Source of the DNA: Helopsaltes ochotensis
Lineage: Eukaryota; Chordata; Aves; Passeriformes; Locustellidae
Assembly: GCA_013400155.1 (NCBI GenBank)
Contig: VXBM01000342.1
Coordinates: forward strand, 110,200-174,199
DNA: 64,000 nucleotides
Direction: 5' to 3'
Every line of letters begins with the position of its first letter. The first letter of the stretch is position 1. Shown here piece after piece: positions 63,441 to 64,000 of this stretch. The notes under the pieces are model-generated. The model was given only the letters and a program-made list of their open reading frames with translations. It had not been told where the DNA came from and ran no database searches. The translations under genes were made by a program, and so were the position numbers.

Positions 63441-64000
63441 GAAAATGATGTCTGTGTAGCAATTACGGGTTGAGCTTGAGGGATCAATTTTAAGGTAAAA
63501 ATAAGATTAAACATTTAAGCATTTATCATACTGCCATATACCTTATAGTAAGATGGCAGTACCTCTTCCAGGAGCAGAATATCTATTAGGTCATTTGGAA
63601 TTGGAGTTGCTATAGCAAACATTCTAGCTAGTAACTAAACATTTATGCAGAGCTTTTATGGATGTGGGTAGAAGCAATATTTTAGTACCCCCTATGCAGC
63701 TTAAACTGTTGTCCACACAAGGCTGGTAACAAACAAAGGGTAATGCTTGTATGACTTAAACCTCGTAATTGTGCCTTACTTTTCATATGTATACTTATAT
63801 TCCTACATCTTGGAATACAAAAAGGAAATTCATCATCTTTATGTCACCAATAATTATTTTAATGAATTAGAAATTGTTTGGGTACTATCTGAACTTCCCT
63901 AAAAATTTGCAAAAAGCATGAAACACAAATCAGACTTTGGCCACAGACAGATTCTATTGTCCCTAATTTTTTAACTCCATTGTCATTCAGAGTAGCTTCT

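Larger units (their letters stand above)
18807..64000 (-). other. SLC25A21: SLC25A21 gene span within window (5' end outside)
   Basis: This is the minus-strand gene for the mitochondrial 2-oxodicarboxylate carrier, which exchanges 2-oxoadipate and 2-oxoglutarate across the inner membrane in lysine, hydroxylysine and tryptophan breakdown. Seven coding exons total 706 bp including the stop, giving about 234 of the usual roughly 300 residues. The missing part is about the first 65-70 residues, containing the start and the first carrier signature; I searched the large right-hand intron for it and did not find it. All visible junctions are GT-AG and phases join without frameshift, so the gene looks functional. 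Introns grow steadily to the right, matching the very large 5' introns known for this gene in mammals. Confidence 0.93.
40444..64000 (-). other. SLC25A21: Large SLC25A21 intron (partial, runs off right edge)
   Basis: More than 23.5 kb without a recognised exon on either strand. It holds a CR1 cluster (41.3-45.7 kb) with a nested solo LTR, an AT microsatellite-like run near 42.15-42.24 kb, a 36-bp tandem duplication at 46.3 kb, a GC-rich patch at 49.15-49.34 kb, a possible SINE remnant near 54.45 kb, a (GGAA)n array at 55.95 kb, a strong RFX-like site at 59.97 kb and a long T tract at 60.23 kb. ORFs up to about 230 codons here are antisense reads of CR1 or chance frames. Confidence 0.85.

Noticed and set aside
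40444..64000. Search for the upstream SLC25A21 exons (helix 1 and first P-x-D-x-x-K signature)
   Set aside because: No minus-strand stretch with the expected MHPLDVVKTR-like coding text was found by reading, so these exons are taken to lie beyond the right edge.
1..64000. Prokaryotic-type systems: operons, CRISPR arrays, phage or defence genes
   Set aside because: Spliced vertebrate genes, CR1 and LTR repeats and long AT-rich introns show a bird nuclear locus. No spaced repeat array or clustered long ORFs exist.

Overview
This window is vertebrate nuclear DNA, almost certainly from a bird. It is AT-rich, intron-dominated and gene-poor. Its recognisable interspersed repeats are CR1 LINE fragments plus one avian-style retroviral solo LTR, with no L1 or Alu-like material. 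No ORF is bacterial in character, and no operon, CRISPR array or rRNA/tRNA gene was found. The species cannot be fixed from sequence alone.

Two protein-coding genes are present, arranged tail to tail. On the + strand, positions 1-13425 are the last intron of PAX9 and 13426-13680 is its terminal coding exon, followed by a 3'UTR with a canonical poly(A) signal at 13998. On the - strand, SLC25A21 (the mitochondrial 2-oxodicarboxylate carrier) is read from the right edge leftwards. Seven coding exons were reconstructed base by base (40443-40377, 34074-34015, 31719-31612, 27587-27423, 22448-22267, 21448-21396, 18934-18864). All have GT-AG junctions and compatible phases. Together they encode about 234 residues, from the end of carrier repeat 1 to the stop codon. 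The N-terminal exons lie beyond position 64000. PAX9 next to SLC25A21 in this convergent order is the conserved vertebrate arrangement.

Region by region: 1-13425 is PAX9 intron with a CpG-rich left tip, a MIR-like SINE remnant near 4.5 kb, a polypyrimidine tract near 6.05 kb and two candidate regulatory blocks (about 7.5-7.86 kb and 11.7-11.93 kb). 13.4-18.8 kb holds the PAX9 end and a convergent intergenic gap of about 4.8 kb. 18.8-40.4 kb holds the SLC25A21 exons and introns. 40.4-64 kb is a single large SLC25A21 intron. It carries a CR1 cluster at 41.3-45.7 kb in which one long CR1 copy is split by a solo LTR and contains a 24-bp in-frame tandem expansion in its reverse-transcriptase region. 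It also carries a (GGAA)n microsatellite of 188 bp, a 36-bp tandem duplication, a long T tract and a possible tRNA-derived SINE remnant.

I see no evidence for an undescribed gene system. The points most worth a second look are the nested, internally expanded CR1, a pair of competing in-frame splice acceptors in SLC25A21, and candidate PAX9-region regulatory blocks that need alignment to other genomes.
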